A DNA stretch of 27,035 bases, from positions 1-27,035 of the forward strand of contig NZ_DHDZ01000004.1 in NCBI RefSeq assembly GCF_002399615.1, written 5' to 3'. Below, piece by piece: positions 14,535-23,142 of the stretch (position 1 is its first letter; each line of letters starts with the position of its first letter). Made by a program: the position numbers and the translations under genes. The DNA comes from Pedobacter sp. UBA4863. GTDB taxonomy: Bacteria > Bacteroidota > Bacteroidia > Sphingobacteriales > Sphingobacteriaceae. The notes under the pieces are model-generated. The model saw only the letters and a list, made by a program, of their open reading frames with translations, did not search any database and was not told where the DNA came from.

Positions 14535-16076
14535 TTAGTAAGTTGCAGCCAATTTCAATGCATTATAAGCATTAACCACACCTCCAGTAACCGAAATATC
14601 CTTCAAGGCATCTGCTTTTTCTACAGATTTCATGATGATTTCTTTTACCTGAACCGCTTTTAATTTTGGATAGTAAGAACGGATTAAAGCAGCTAAACCA
14701 GCAACCACCGGCGATGCCATACTTGTACCGTTGTTATCTTGATATTTTTGATCTGGATAAGTAGAGTAAATAGCAAAACCAGGGGCAAATACATCTACCG
14801 TAGTTTTTCCGTAGTTAGAAAAAGAAGCCTTTAATCTGTTATCGTTATAAGGTGTAGAAGCACCAACAGTTAACCAAGCATCGGCCAAAGTGCCATCTTC
14901 GTATTTATTAGTAGGGAAATTGGTATCTACATCTAGGTTTTTGTTATCATTGCCCGCAGCGTGTACCAATAAAACATCTTTGCTTACTGCATATTTTACC
15001 GCATCGTCAACTACTTTTTTATCCCACGAGTAAGCTTTACCAAAACTCATGTTCAATACTTTAGCACCATTATCTACCGCATAGCGGATAGCATTTGCTA
15101 CGTCTTTATCACGCTCATCGCCGTTAGGCACATTACGCACCGCCATTAACAATACATTATCGGCAACGCCATTAATACCTAATGTGTTTTTTCTATCGGC
15201 ACCAACAATACCTGCTACGTGCGTACCGTGAGACGGGTCTGGTCCTTTAGAATCGGCATTACCATAAATACGCTCGTTACTGTTGTTTTCGTTATCGCCA
15301 ACAATGTTACGAGGGTTAAAAGTTAGGTTATAGTTATAATTTACTTGATCGTAGTAATGATCGTAACCTGGCTTTATTTGCGTTTCATAGAATGTTTTAT
15401 AATCCATGTTAGCTAAGGCTCTAATTAAAGTATTTTTAATGCTATTTTCAATTTGGCCTTCGGCTGTAAAGTTTTTAATGTCATCTAAAGTAGGATTTTC
15501 TTTACCTATTTTTTTAGCAACACCTTCTACAGCATTTTTAACAGATTCAAATCTTTGTAAGTTAGCTTTCGCTTTATCCAAACCTTTCTGCAATTCTTTT
15601 TTATTAGCAAGGTAAGTTTCAAAAGCTTTTCTATCGGCAGCAGCAACATTCTCTTCTGTTACATTAGCAAAACGAGCTGCATCTCTACGAACCAAACGCG
15701 TAATTTCTAAAGTTTCTTGGTTAACGTTTCCGTCTTTACCACCCAAAAAGCTCCATCCGTTTACGTCGTCGATGTAACCATTTTTATCATCATCTTTACC
15801 ATTGCCAGCTTTTTCTTTTTTGTTCACCCACATTACAGATTTCAAATCTTCGTGAACACCATCTACACCACTATCTAAAATACCAACAATTACCGTGCTA
15901 GATTTTTTACCTTTTAAAAGTTCGGTATAAGCTTTTTCGGTACTGATACCAAAAACGCTATCTGTTTTTAGGTCTAAATTGTACCAGTTTTTCTTTTGCG
16001 ATTGGGCAGACGCAATAAAAGGGGCTGTTGCCAATAACGCGAAGGCTACAAACCTTTTAATTTGATTTTTATTCAT
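14535..16076 (-). CDS. Secreted S8-family serine protease (subtilase) with large insertion
   Basis: The 513-aa exported protease starts with a signal peptide (FVAFALLATAPFIASAQS, cleaved near residue 25). The catalytic triad is D68 (GILDSGVDG), H283 (SHGTHVAG) and S452 (NGTSMASP). The oxyanion Asn is N376 in AAGND. Between D68 and H283 lie about 215 residues, against roughly 30 in subtilisin. The insertion contains a charged, probably helical segment (about 145-235) and then an Asn/Tyr-rich stretch. No C-terminal sorting domain is visible after residue 500. A helical insertion of this kind is found in other Bacteroidota S8 proteins. The pentapeptide gene ends 69 bp upstream on the same strand. 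Confidence 0.93.
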   Translation of the reverse strand: MNKNQIKRFVAFALLATAPFIASAQSQKKNWYNLDLKTDSVFGISTEKAYTELLKGKKSSTVIVGILDSGVDGVHEDLKSVMWVNKKEKAGNGKDDDKNGYIDDVNGWSFLGGKDGNVNQETLEITRLVRRDAARFANVTEENVAAADRKAFETYLANKKELQKGLDKAKANLQRFESVKNAVEGVAKKIGKENPTLDDIKNFTAEGQIENSIKNTLIRALANMDYKTFYETQIKPGYDHYYDQVNYNYNLTFNPRNIVGDNENNSNERIYGNADSKGPDPSHGTHVAGIVGADRKNTLGINGVADNVLLMAVRNVPNGDERDKDVANAIRYAVDNGAKVLNMSFGKAYSWDKKVVDDAVKYAVSKDVLLVHAAGNDNKNLDVDTNFPTNKYEDGTLADAWLTVGASTPYNDNRLKASFSNYGKTTVDVFAPGFAIYSTYPDQKYQDNNGTSMASPVVAGLAALIRSYYPKLKAVQVKEIIMKSVEKADALKDISVTGGVVNAYNALKLAATY

Positions 16077-16145
16077 TTGAATTTAATTTATAAACAATTA
16101 AAGTTAAGAAACGGCAAGTTACTTTGTTTTATTATTATTCGCAAT

Positions 16146-16745
16146 TTACGTAACAACGATATCATACTTATGAAGCAAGCCTGACAAGCCTGAAGGTGAA
16201 AAAAGTGCTTTTCGCACATTATTTTGCGCCGGATCGATGCTAAAGTTAAATGCCTGGGACAAATTTGCCTGCACCAATATGGTGCGCATAAAAATAGCAC
16301 CACTTAAATTACATTGCTTAAACACGGCCAAAGTCAAATCAGATTCGGTAAAATCGGCACCTTTCAAAGAGCAATCTATAAATTTTGCTTTCTTATTTTT
16401 CTTCTTTGCAAAGGTGGCATAATCTAAAATACAAGCTGTAAAATTTACGCTAAATAAGAAATCTTTAGCTACCGAGAAATCGGTTCCAAGCAATTTGCTG
16501 TTTTTAAAATTCACATTATCCAAACCTGCATCATTAAACTTTACCATACTTAAATTACAGCCATCAAACTCACAATTGGTGAAATTGCAGTTCTTAAAAT
16601 CTACCTCACTAAAATCGCATTTTTTAAAAACACACTTGTTAAAAAAAGTTGTCCTTTGGCCTTTCTCTAAAACATCTGCCTCACTAAAAACCCTATCATC
16701 ATAATAAACTTCGTCTTTTACCATTTGCTTAAAATAAGCTGGCAA
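16146..16745 (-). CDS. Pentapeptide-repeat protein, Qnr/McbG-like
   Basis: The 199-aa protein is built of A(D/N)LXX-type pentapeptides from about residue 33 (for example CDFSE, CNFTN, CEFDG, CNLSM, then ADFTE and SDLTL). These fold as a right-handed square beta-helix. A linker of non-repeat residues (about 112-122, KKKNKKAK) interrupts the helix, as loops do in Qnr proteins. The tail FNFSIDPAQNNVRKALFSPS resembles the closing part of Qnr/McbG-type proteins, which protect DNA gyrase by imitating DNA. Whether this one protects gyrase is not known. It follows the response-regulator gene, separated by that gene's terminator, so it probably has its own promoter. Confidence 0.82.
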   Translation of the reverse strand: MPAYFKQMVKDEVYYDDRVFSEADVLEKGQRTTFFNKCVFKKCDFSEVDFKNCNFTNCEFDGCNLSMVKFNDAGLDNVNFKNSKLLGTDFSVAKDFLFSVNFTACILDYATFAKKKNKKAKFIDCSLKGADFTESDLTLAVFKQCNLSGAIFMRTILVQANLSQAFNFSIDPAQNNVRKALFSPSGLSGLLHKYDIVVT

Positions 16746-16781
16746 ATTAACAAAAACAGTTTCAACAAAAAGTCACAAAAA

Positions 16782-16809
16782 AAATCCATTGCGTTTTTTC
16801 AATGGATTT
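16782..16809 (-). terminator. Terminator of the response-regulator gene
   Basis: AAATCCATTG (16782-16791) and CAATGGATTT (16800-16809) form a perfect 10-bp stem with an 8-nt loop. On the minus strand an eight-T run follows. It lies between the response-regulator stop and the pentapeptide gene start. Confidence 0.9.
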
Positions 16810-16830
16810 CAAATAGTCTTATAAAAGCTA

Positions 16831-17202
16831 CTAGGCTGCTTTTTTCTCTATCAATTTTTTTATTCTACTTTCTATATAATCTAAATCAAACGGTTTTGCA
16901 ATGTAATCGTCTGGGGCCGAAGCCGCACTAAGTTCTTGGTTCTGCACATTTGCCGACATCACAATTACTGGAATATGCTTGGTAAAAGTATCATTTTTCA
17001 AATCCCTGCAAATATCCAAACCGTTTCCATCAGGCAACATTACATCTAAAATAAATAAATGGGGGATAGAATCTTTAAGCTTGTTCTTTAATTCTTTAAA
17101 AGTGGATGAAACTTGGATTTCGTAACCTTCGTCTTTCAGTAAAAATTCGATGATGAAAGCAATGTCTTTGTCGTCTTCTAAAACATGGATGCGTTTTTTC
17201 AT
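16831..17202 (-). CDS. Single-domain response regulator (receiver only)
   Basis: The 123-aa protein is a complete CheY-like receiver. It has the acidic pair D10-D11, phosphoacceptor D53 in LFILDVMLPDG, switch residue S83 in VMSAN and K103 in AKPFD. There is no output domain, so it must act through protein contacts or a phosphorelay. No histidine kinase is encoded nearby, so it is an orphan. It is followed by its own strong terminator, and the 169 bp upstream hold no other gene, so it is likely monocistronic. Confidence 0.92.
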   Translation of the reverse strand: MKKRIHVLEDDKDIAFIIEFLLKDEGYEIQVSSTFKELKNKLKDSIPHLFILDVMLPDGNGLDICRDLKNDTFTKHIPVIVMSANVQNQELSAASAPDDYIAKPFDLDYIESRIKKLIEKKAA

Positions 17203-17371
17203 GTATTGGTTTAATTTAAATGGTTTATAATTTGATAAAAACTAGGGAAGTTTTTAAACGGTTTAATTGTTAAACAACATTTATCTTAAAAAGTTTTAGC
17301 ATTTGTTTAGTTTTTAATAATCGAAATTACACGAACGACCAAAACATTATCGGCAAACACCTGTGTTTAAA

Positions 17372-18568
17372 TTAAAACTTTAATTTACTGAAAAAGCAAG
17401 CACACAGTAACAATAGACCTGTAACCGAAATCCACAATACGTTATAACCAAACTTTTCGGCAATATAGAAACCGCTGGTTGGCCCAATTACTTGTGCTAC
17501 CGACCAACTCAAGGTATAGCCCGCGGCATATAATCCTCTATTATATTCGTTGCTTCGTTTTACTACAAACGTGTTAAAGAACGGTAGTGATAACATTTCG
17601 CCAAAGGTAAACAGCACAATGCTAGATACTGCCAAAACCAAAGGTATAAATTTGGGCAGCATAAGCACAACAAAAGATAAAGAAACCGTAATTACTCCTA
17701 CAACAATATAAAATATAGGCGATTTTTTATTCTCTATTTTGCTAATCATCACCATTTCCAATACAGCAATCATTACGCCATTTATCCCTAAAATAAAGCC
17801 TATCAGCGCTTCGTTTAAATGCCATACTTCTTTATAAAATACAGGCACTACCCTAAACATCATAAAAAAACAGGTAGTAAACATGGCAGACAACAGCAAA
17901 AACTTAATAAAAGGAATATCCTGCCAAGGTTTCCGAATCGTATCAGTCAACTGGTTCTTTTCTTCTTTAGAAAGCGTTGTTTTTTTATAGGGTAAAAACA
18001 ATAATATGGCAATCGCCACCGATATGCTAACCCCTCCTTCTACCATAAACAACAATTTATAGTTAAAAGCAGCAATAATTCCACCAACACTTACGCCAAT
18101 TGCCCATCCAATATTCACCGCTAAACGGTTTAACGAATAAGAGCGTGTTTCGGTTCCGGGCGCTGCATAAGAAGAGATAGCGGCATAATTAGCAGGCCTA
18201 AAAGCTTCTGAGAAAAAACTAATAACTACAGCCAGTACGCACAACCAAGTAAAATTTTCTACAAAGGCAAAAAACAGGAAGAAAAGCCCACTTACCAAGG
18301 CGGCCACAATTTGCACGGGCCTATAGCCAAACATATCGGTAAACTTGCCTCCTGCGGCCGCCCCTGCTATGGCACCAAAACCAAACAACGAAATAATAAT
18401 TCCCGCATCAGATTCTGGCCTATGCAAAACTTGGGTAATATATAGCCCCATAAAGGGCACAGCCATAAAACCACAACGGTTAAGAAGAACCAATAAACTA
18501 AGCACCCACGTTTCGCGGCTTAAGCCAGCAAACGAGGCTTTATAGGTATTTAAAATACGATTGAACAT
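17372..18568 (-). CDS. Major facilitator superfamily transporter
   Basis: From MFNRILNTYK at 18568 the product is 398 aa with twelve predicted membrane helices, typical of MFS secondary transporters. The conserved loop GGKFTDMFGYRPVQ after helix 2 is the MFS signature. A long cytoplasmic loop with charged residues (KKTTLSKEEKNQL, about 190-215) joins the two halves. The reading frame extends 19 codons upstream, but that part overlaps the likely -7 box (TAGTTTTG on the minus strand, about 20 nt before the start), so the shorter start is preferred. The substrate is unknown; the sequence resembles drug or sugar efflux MFS proteins without a decisive motif. Confidence 0.85.
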   Translation of the reverse strand: MFNRILNTYKASFAGLSRETWVLSLLVLLNRCGFMAVPFMGLYITQVLHRPESDAGIIISLFGFGAIAGAAAGGKFTDMFGYRPVQIVAALVSGLFFLFFAFVENFTWLCVLAVVISFFSEAFRPANYAAISSYAAPGTETRSYSLNRLAVNIGWAIGVSVGGIIAAFNYKLLFMVEGGVSISVAIAILLFLPYKKTTLSKEEKNQLTDTIRKPWQDIPFIKFLLLSAMFTTCFFMMFRVVPVFYKEVWHLNEALIGFILGINGVMIAVLEMVMISKIENKKSPIFYIVVGVITVSLSFVVLMLPKFIPLVLAVSSIVLFTFGEMLSLPFFNTFVVKRSNEYNRGLYAAGYTLSWSVAQVIGPTSGFYIAEKFGYNVLWISVTGLLLLCACFFSKLKF

Positions 18569-18611
18569 TGATTTTGATTGGTGCGCAAAACTACATATTA
18601 AGCCAGTAATT

Positions 18612-18631
18612 AGCCACAGATACACAGATAA
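18612..18631. repeat. Second copy of the 20-nt CCACAGAT repeat
   Basis: AGCCACAGATACACAGATAA matches the left arm of the hairpin at 11557-11576 in 18 of 20 positions. A partial inverse, ATATCTGTG, lies about 70 nt further on (near 18687-18695), so a looser stem is possible. It sits between the divergent MFS and DUF2130 genes. Confidence 0.6.
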
Positions 18632-18734
18632 ATAAAAATAATATCCTTTAAAATTTCATGCCATTGTTCTTTACATTCTCAAATAATATCTGTGCCTCTA
18701 CCGAAAACCATAGCTACAGATAAAATCAAATGCT

Positions 18735-18742
18735 TAATTTTG
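18735..18742 (+). promoter_or_regulatory. -7 box of the DUF2130 gene
   Basis: TAATTTTG is an exact TAnnTTTG match ending 26 nt before the ATG at 18769. No clear -33 TTTG is seen at the usual distance. Confidence 0.4.
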
Positions 18743-18768
18743 ATACTCTTTTTTAAAATCACGATTGT

Positions 18769-20049
18769 ATGTCAACAGAAATTAAATGCCCAAATTGTAA
18801 CCATGCCTTTCCTATAGAAGAAGTAATGGCCGAAGAATATAAAAAGGAACTGCGTGAGCAGATGGCTTCGTTTAAAAAGAAACAACAGGAAGAATTTGAA
18901 AAAAAGGCACAAGCGCTCGAACTGCAAAAAAAACAACAGGAAGAAACTTTTGAAGTACAAAAAAAACAACAAGAGCTTGCTTTTGAACAACGTTTAGCGA
19001 AAGAGAAAGAAACTTTACAAGCATCGGTAAGTGAAAACTTGCGCAAATCTATCAGTGCAGATTTTGAGAACAAGCTAAAAATATTAGGCGATGCCAATAA
19101 AGAAAGTGAAGAAAAACTGAAAACTGCCCGTCAGAAAGAATTGGAGTACCTGCAGCTAGCCAACGAAATGAAGCGCAAAGAAGAGGAAATGGAGCTAACC
19201 ATACAAAAGAAAATGGCAGAAGAACGTGAAAAAATGGCTATCGACATTAGAAATATTGAGAACCAGCGATTGCAAAATGCCGAGCATGAGTTTAAGATGA
19301 AGCTAGCAGAAAAAGAAAAGCAGTTGGAAGACCAGAAAAAACTAGCCGAAGAAATGAAACGCAAAGCAGAACAAGGTTCCATGCAGTTACAGGGCGAAAT
19401 ACAAGAACTGGCTTTAGAAGAATTGTTGCGTAGTTCTTTCCCTTTTGATTTGGTACAAGAAGTTGGCAAAGGGGTTCGTGGGGCAGATTGCATCCAAATA
19501 GTTAGAAATAATTTTGGGCAAGAATGTGGGCATATCATTTACGAAAGCAAGCGAACCGTAGCCTTCTCTAACGATTGGATAGAGAAACTAAAAACCGACA
19601 TGCGTAGCCAAGGAGCCGAAATTGCGGTATTAGTTACCCAAAACATGCCGAAAGACATGAACTGTTTTGGCTTAAAAGATGGTGTTTGGATTTGCACTTT
19701 TAATGAAGTACAAGCCTTGTCGGCCGTTTTACGCGATGGCATTTTACGTTTGTTTAATGCCGCAAAATCTCAAGAAAACAAAGGTGATAAAATGCACATG
19801 CTTTACGATTATTTAACCAGCAACGAATTTTCGGAACAATGGAAAGCCATTAGAGAAGGTTTTATGAGCATGAAACTATCTATACAACGCGAAAGAGATG
19901 CCATGGAGAAACTCTGGAAAGCCAGAGAAAAACAGCTGGATAAAGTACTTTTAAACGCGGCCCATATCCGAGGTTCTATTGAGGGCATTTCGGGCACAGA
20001 GAATATTCAGCTAAGCCTTACCGACGATGAAGATTTATTTTTAGAGTAA
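18769..20049 (+). CDS. DUF2130 coiled-coil protein with nuclease-like core
   Basis: The 426-aa cytoplasmic protein begins with one zinc-ribbon half (C7-P-N-C10). A very long charged coiled coil follows at about 20-220 (rich in K, E and Q). The DUF2130 domain lies at about 225-385. Within it, G-A-D240 and E259-S-K261 (IIYESKR) have the spacing of a PD-(D/E)xK nuclease core. This is a structural reading of the motif; nuclease activity has not been shown for the family as far as I know. The gene is alone, divergent from the MFS gene, with a lipoprotein gene downstream. The unusual antisense open frames here are a by-product of the coiled-coil codon pattern. Confidence 0.85.
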   Translation: MSTEIKCPNCNHAFPIEEVMAEEYKKELREQMASFKKKQQEEFEKKAQALELQKKQQEETFEVQKKQQELAFEQRLAKEKETLQASVSENLRKSISADFENKLKILGDANKESEEKLKTARQKELEYLQLANEMKRKEEEMELTIQKKMAEEREKMAIDIRNIENQRLQNAEHEFKMKLAEKEKQLEDQKKLAEEMKRKAEQGSMQLQGEIQELALEELLRSSFPFDLVQEVGKGVRGADCIQIVRNNFGQECGHIIYESKRTVAFSNDWIEKLKTDMRSQGAEIAVLVTQNMPKDMNCFGLKDGVWICTFNEVQALSAVLRDGILRLFNAAKSQENKGDKMHMLYDYLTSNEFSEQWKAIREGFMSMKLSIQRERDAMEKLWKAREKQLDKVLLNAAHIRGSIEGISGTENIQLSLTDDEDLFLE

Positions 20050-20193
20050 CCTCTATTTTTTAGTGCTTAAAATTAAAATTCTTTTTTTATGGATTTTAGC
20101 GCCCAACAACATCATTGCTAAAAAACTAAATAAATAGCTGTAAATTTATTACTGCAAACATTTACCGCCTACTTTAAGTTGTATTTAAATTTT

Positions 20194-20667
20194 ATGATGA
20201 TGAAAAAAAGCTTTAAAAATCTGTTATTGGCATTTTTAACAATCCCTCTTGCTTATAGCTGTGGCCAACGAGAAAATAAACAGGCGGCTAACAATGAAGT
20301 ATTAGACACGGTAAAGCAATGTTATATTTCTTCTTTTGAAGGCGACAGCGCTACCTTAAATCTTCTTATAATTGACAGTAATAAAGTAGAAGGTAAATTG
20401 GTAATTAATTATGCCGAAAAACCAAAAAACGATGGCATTGTAAGAGGAGAATTTAAAGGCGATACACTATTTGTAGATTACAGTTTTAAAATTGGCGAGG
20501 GCACTACAGAATTTTCAAATCCATTGGCTTTACTTAAACAAAACAACGATTTAAAATTGGGCGTTGGCCAAATTGAAACATTGTTCGGCAGATCGTATTT
20601 CGTAAAAAATAAACCAATCTCTTTCGAAAAAGGTAAATTTAACTTTGTACGTACCGAATGTAAATAA
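20194..20667 (+). CDS. Putative lipoprotein, function unknown
   Basis: The product is about 157 aa. Three consecutive ATG codons at 20194, 20197 and 20200 leave the start undecided; an in-frame TTG at 20179 is less likely. A signal sequence (KKSFKNLLLAFLTIPLAYSC) ends in C23, which fits a lipid-attached Cys although the -2 residue Tyr is unusual. The mature part is beta-rich (for example KVEGKLVINYAEK, IVRGEFKGDTLFVDYSF), which suggests a small beta-barrel or sandwich facing the periplasm. I do not recognise the family. The gene ends before a perfect hairpin facing the threonine aldolase gene. Confidence 0.75.
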   Translation: MMMKKSFKNLLLAFLTIPLAYSCGQRENKQAANNEVLDTVKQCYISSFEGDSATLNLLIIDSNKVEGKLVINYAEKPKNDGIVRGEFKGDTLFVDYSFKIGEGTTEFSNPLALLKQNNDLKLGVGQIETLFGRSYFVKNKPISFEKGKFNFVRTECK

Positions 20668-20674
20668 GGCTTTA

Positions 20675-20710
20675 TTGTTTGTTCGGAACTTTCGCATTCC
20701 GAACAAACAA
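20675..20710. terminator. Hairpin between converging lipoprotein and ltaE genes
   Basis: A perfect 14-bp inverted repeat (TTGTTTGTTCGGAA at 20675-20688, TTCCGAACAAACAA at 20697-20710) with an 8-nt loop. There is little T tract on either side, so it may work as a terminator or as an RNA 3'-end stabiliser. Confidence 0.75.
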
Positions 20711-20728
20711 GACAGTTAAAATGTGTTA

Positions 20729-21757
20729 TTAAGGCACTAGCTTTTTAATTACCTCCATCGTTTGATCTACCATTGTAGCAGAAATATCTAAATGCGTTAC
20801 CAACCGGATAGTCTTTTCAGAAGTAGCATTGCACAATATTCCATGCTTGTCTAAAGCAGCTACTACTTTATCAACGGTATAACCATCAGCTACATCAAAC
20901 AGCACAATATTGGTTTCTACAGGCATCACTTTTTCTACAAAGTTAGTTGTCGCCAATACATCAGCTAAAGCTTTTGCATTTTTATGATCTTCTGCCAACC
21001 GATCTATATGGTGATCTAAAGCGTAAATACCAGCAGCAGCTAAAAAGCCAGCCTGTCTCATACCTCCACCCAACACCTTCCTTATTCGTCTGGCTTTATG
21101 GATAGTGGCAGCAGAACCTAGTAATACTGAGCCTACAGGTGCGCCCAAACCTTTAGATAAACAAATAGAAATGCCATCAAAATAATGGCCATAGTGCGCC
21201 GCTTTATCGCCTGTGGCCACCAAAGCATTAAAGAGCCTAGCGCCATCTAAATGCAACTTTAGGCCTTTAATACTGCACAAGTTATGTACTGTCTCTATTT
21301 GTTCCAAAGTATAACATTTGCCTCCGCCCTTATTTACTGTATTTTCTAATACCACTAAACTAGACTTTGGAAAATGAATGTTCTCCTCATTAATTTGAGG
21401 CTCTATCAGCTCTGGCGTTAAAATACCCCTTTCGCCATACAGCAACCTTACCGATGCCATAGAATTATAGGCAATGCCACCACCTTCATACCGGTAAACA
21501 TGGGCAGTTTGGTCGCAAATTACCTCATCCATGGGTTGTGTAAAGCATTTAATGGCAATTTGGTTGGTCATTGTGCCAGACGGACAAAACAAACCTTCCT
21601 CCATGCCAAACATTTGCGCCAGCTTATTCTCTAAAGCACTTACGGTTTCATCTTCTCCGTAAACATCGTCCCCAACTTTGGCGCTCATCATTGCATCCAA
21701 CATTGCGGCCGTAGGTTTAGTTACCGTATCGCTTCTATAGTCTATTTTATAGTTCAT
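20729..21757 (-). CDS. ltaE: Low-specificity L-threonine aldolase
   Basis: The 342-aa PLP enzyme of fold type I cleaves threonine or allo-threonine to glycine and acetaldehyde. Diagnostic parts are the N-terminal DYRSDTVTKPT, the active-site His segment TAHVYRYEGGG (His86), the PLP-binding D171-GAR (LHLDGARLFN) and the Schiff-base Lys K202 in CLSKGLGAPVGS. The GSVLLGS strand and length fit the GLY1/LtaE family. A -7 box (TAACTTTG on the minus strand) lies about 24 nt upstream. Some family members act on other beta-hydroxy amino acids, so substrate preference is open. Confidence 0.93.
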   Translation of the reverse strand: MNYKIDYRSDTVTKPTAAMLDAMMSAKVGDDVYGEDETVSALENKLAQMFGMEEGLFCPSGTMTNQIAIKCFTQPMDEVICDQTAHVYRYEGGGIAYNSMASVRLLYGERGILTPELIEPQINEENIHFPKSSLVVLENTVNKGGGKCYTLEQIETVHNLCSIKGLKLHLDGARLFNALVATGDKAAHYGHYFDGISICLSKGLGAPVGSVLLGSAATIHKARRIRKVLGGGMRQAGFLAAAGIYALDHHIDRLAEDHKNAKALADVLATTNFVEKVMPVETNIVLFDVADGYTVDKVVAALDKHGILCNATSEKTIRLVTHLDISATMVDQTMEVIKKLVP

Positions 21758-21780
21758 GTTAATTGTAGCTTTGCTAAGAT

Positions 21781-21788
21781 CAAAGTTA
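21781..21788 (-). promoter_or_regulatory. -7 box of ltaE
   Basis: On the minus strand this reads TAACTTTG, an exact TAnnTTTG match about 24 nt before the ATG at 21757. Two copies of TAAGATCAAA (21775-21784 and 21787-21796) overlap it. Confidence 0.4.
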
Positions 21789-21987
21789 AGATCAAAAACT
21801 TTAATAGCATAACCAGTTTCTTAAGTTAGGCATCTTTTTATTACCAGTCTAACATTTGTTCTTTCAATAGCACTATCCCATGTACCAATACGGGTATAAG
21901 AAGCTTATTCTACAAAAAAATTACATCTTTAATTTTCCATTTTTCAAGAAAGGTAACAATACCATTTTAGAGAAAAAAAAAGCTTGA

Positions 21988-22006
21988 TTAGTGTAGAAAA
22001 TACACT
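21988..22006. promoter_or_regulatory. Operator copy 1, upstream of the BadF-type kinase
   Basis: TTAGTGTAGAAAATACACT contains the palindrome AGTGTA-GAAAA-TACACT. Positions 21988-22005 match 23917-23934 in 17 of 18 bases. It lies 155 nt before the kinase ATG. Confidence 0.65.
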
Positions 22007-22160
22007 TTATTAAAAAACCACCCTACACATTCTCAATCAAACATTTGAATACTTTTATATGTTAACCATTAAAAAAATTAATATTAATTTTTTTATTCGG
22101 ATAAAGGCTGATATATTGCCAAACTTTTATACAAATTACACAACTTAACAAACCAAAAAG

Positions 22161-23012
22161 ATGATACTTATTGCAGATGGAGGATCTACCAAAACCAATT
22201 GGTGCTTAATCAATGAGGCCGGAAGGAGACTCCACTTTAACACGGAAGGTTACAACCCGTATTTTGCAAAGCAAGATTACATTGAAAATTCATTAAGAAC
22301 AACTTTACCAGATTACCTAGACGCTTCCAAATTAGAAGAGGTTTACTATTATGGCGCAGGTTGTTCTACTGATGCTAACAAAAAAATTGTTGCGGATGCT
22401 ATGCAAAAGGTATTTGTAAACGCAAAAATTAATATAGACCACGATCTATTGGCTTCTTGCCGTGCACTTTTAGGCGATGAACCTGGTTTTGCGGCTATTT
22501 TAGGAACAGGCACCAACACTTGTTTTTACGACGGTAAAGAAATAACACTAAACATAGACTCTTTAGGTTATTTTTTGGGCGACGAGGGCAGTGGGAGCTA
22601 TATAGGCAAACGCTTATTGGCCGATTACATGAAAGGTTTTATGCCTAAAGGTTTAAGCGAAAGCTTTTTTACCATTTACGGCCTAACCAACGAAGATATT
22701 TTTGACAATATCTACAACAAAGAACTGCCAAACCGCTTTTGCGCAAGCTTTAGCAAGTTTCTTTACGATTATAAAACCGTTTACCCAGAATACATGGAAG
22801 ACGTGGTAGATACGGCTTTTACTGCTTTCTTCGAAAATTTAGTAATCCACTACCCTAATTACAAAAAATACGTACTAAACGTAGTAGGATCGGTAGGTTA
22901 TAGCTTTAGAGACAGGCTAAGCGTAATTGCCGACAGGTACGAAATGGGTGTGGGTAAAATTATCCGCTCGCCAATAGACGACTTGGTAGAATACCATTTA
23001 AGCAGAAGATAA
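22161..23012 (+). CDS. BadF/BadG-type ATPase, N-acetylglucosamine kinase-like
   Basis: The 283-aa protein is an ASKHA-fold sugar kinase. Phosphate motif 1 is intact: D6-GGSTKT. The second phosphate loop is LGTGTN (114-119) and the adenosine-side motif is GDEGSGSYIG (140-149). D95 in HDLLAS is the likely catalytic base, as in N-acetylglucosamine kinases. Such enzymes phosphorylate GlcNAc or related hexosamines at the 6-position in the cytoplasm. A close paralog with a broken motif 1 lies after pfkA. The operator at 21988 precedes this gene and a strong terminator follows. The substrate is inferred from family resemblance. Confidence 0.88.
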   Translation: MILIADGGSTKTNWCLINEAGRRLHFNTEGYNPYFAKQDYIENSLRTTLPDYLDASKLEEVYYYGAGCSTDANKKIVADAMQKVFVNAKINIDHDLLASCRALLGDEPGFAAILGTGTNTCFYDGKEITLNIDSLGYFLGDEGSGSYIGKRLLADYMKGFMPKGLSESFFTIYGLTNEDIFDNIYNKELPNRFCASFSKFLYDYKTVYPEYMEDVVDTAFTAFFENLVIHYPNYKKYVLNVVGSVGYSFRDRLSVIADRYEMGVGKIIRSPIDDLVEYHLSRR

Positions 23013-23032
23013 CTTCAACAGAATTCAAATAC

Positions 23033-23068
23033 AAAGAGGGCAACACCATCACGGAGATTGCCCTCTTT
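23033..23068 (+). terminator. Terminator of the BadF-type kinase gene
   Basis: AAAGAGGGCAA (23033-23043) pairs perfectly with TTGCCCTCTTT (23058-23068), 11 bp with a 14-nt loop, followed by more T residues. Confidence 0.92.
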
Positions 23069-23142
23069 TTTTATTTATGCCCACGCTCTAGGACAACTCG
23101 TTAATTAAAATCTTCTCAATAACCACTCTGTGCCCTAATGGC

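Larger units (their letters stand above)
21758..22160. other. 403-bp divergent regulatory region between ltaE and the BadF-type kinase
   Basis: No gene is seen. The left end holds the ltaE promoter with two TAAGATCAAA repeats. The middle carries the palindromic operator at 21988-22006 that is shared with pfkA. The right end is AT-rich and contains no exact -7 box, so the kinase promoter is not resolved. Confidence 0.6.

Noticed and set aside
18759..19097. Cys/Ser/Phe-rich open frame antisense to the DUF2130 gene
   Set aside because: It mirrors the Lys/Glu/Gln codon pattern of the coiled coil and has no promoter or family features.
22060..22160. About 29-codon ORF starting MLTIKKININ upstream of the BadF-type kinase
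   Set aside because: Composition is what AT-rich noise gives, and there is no start signal.
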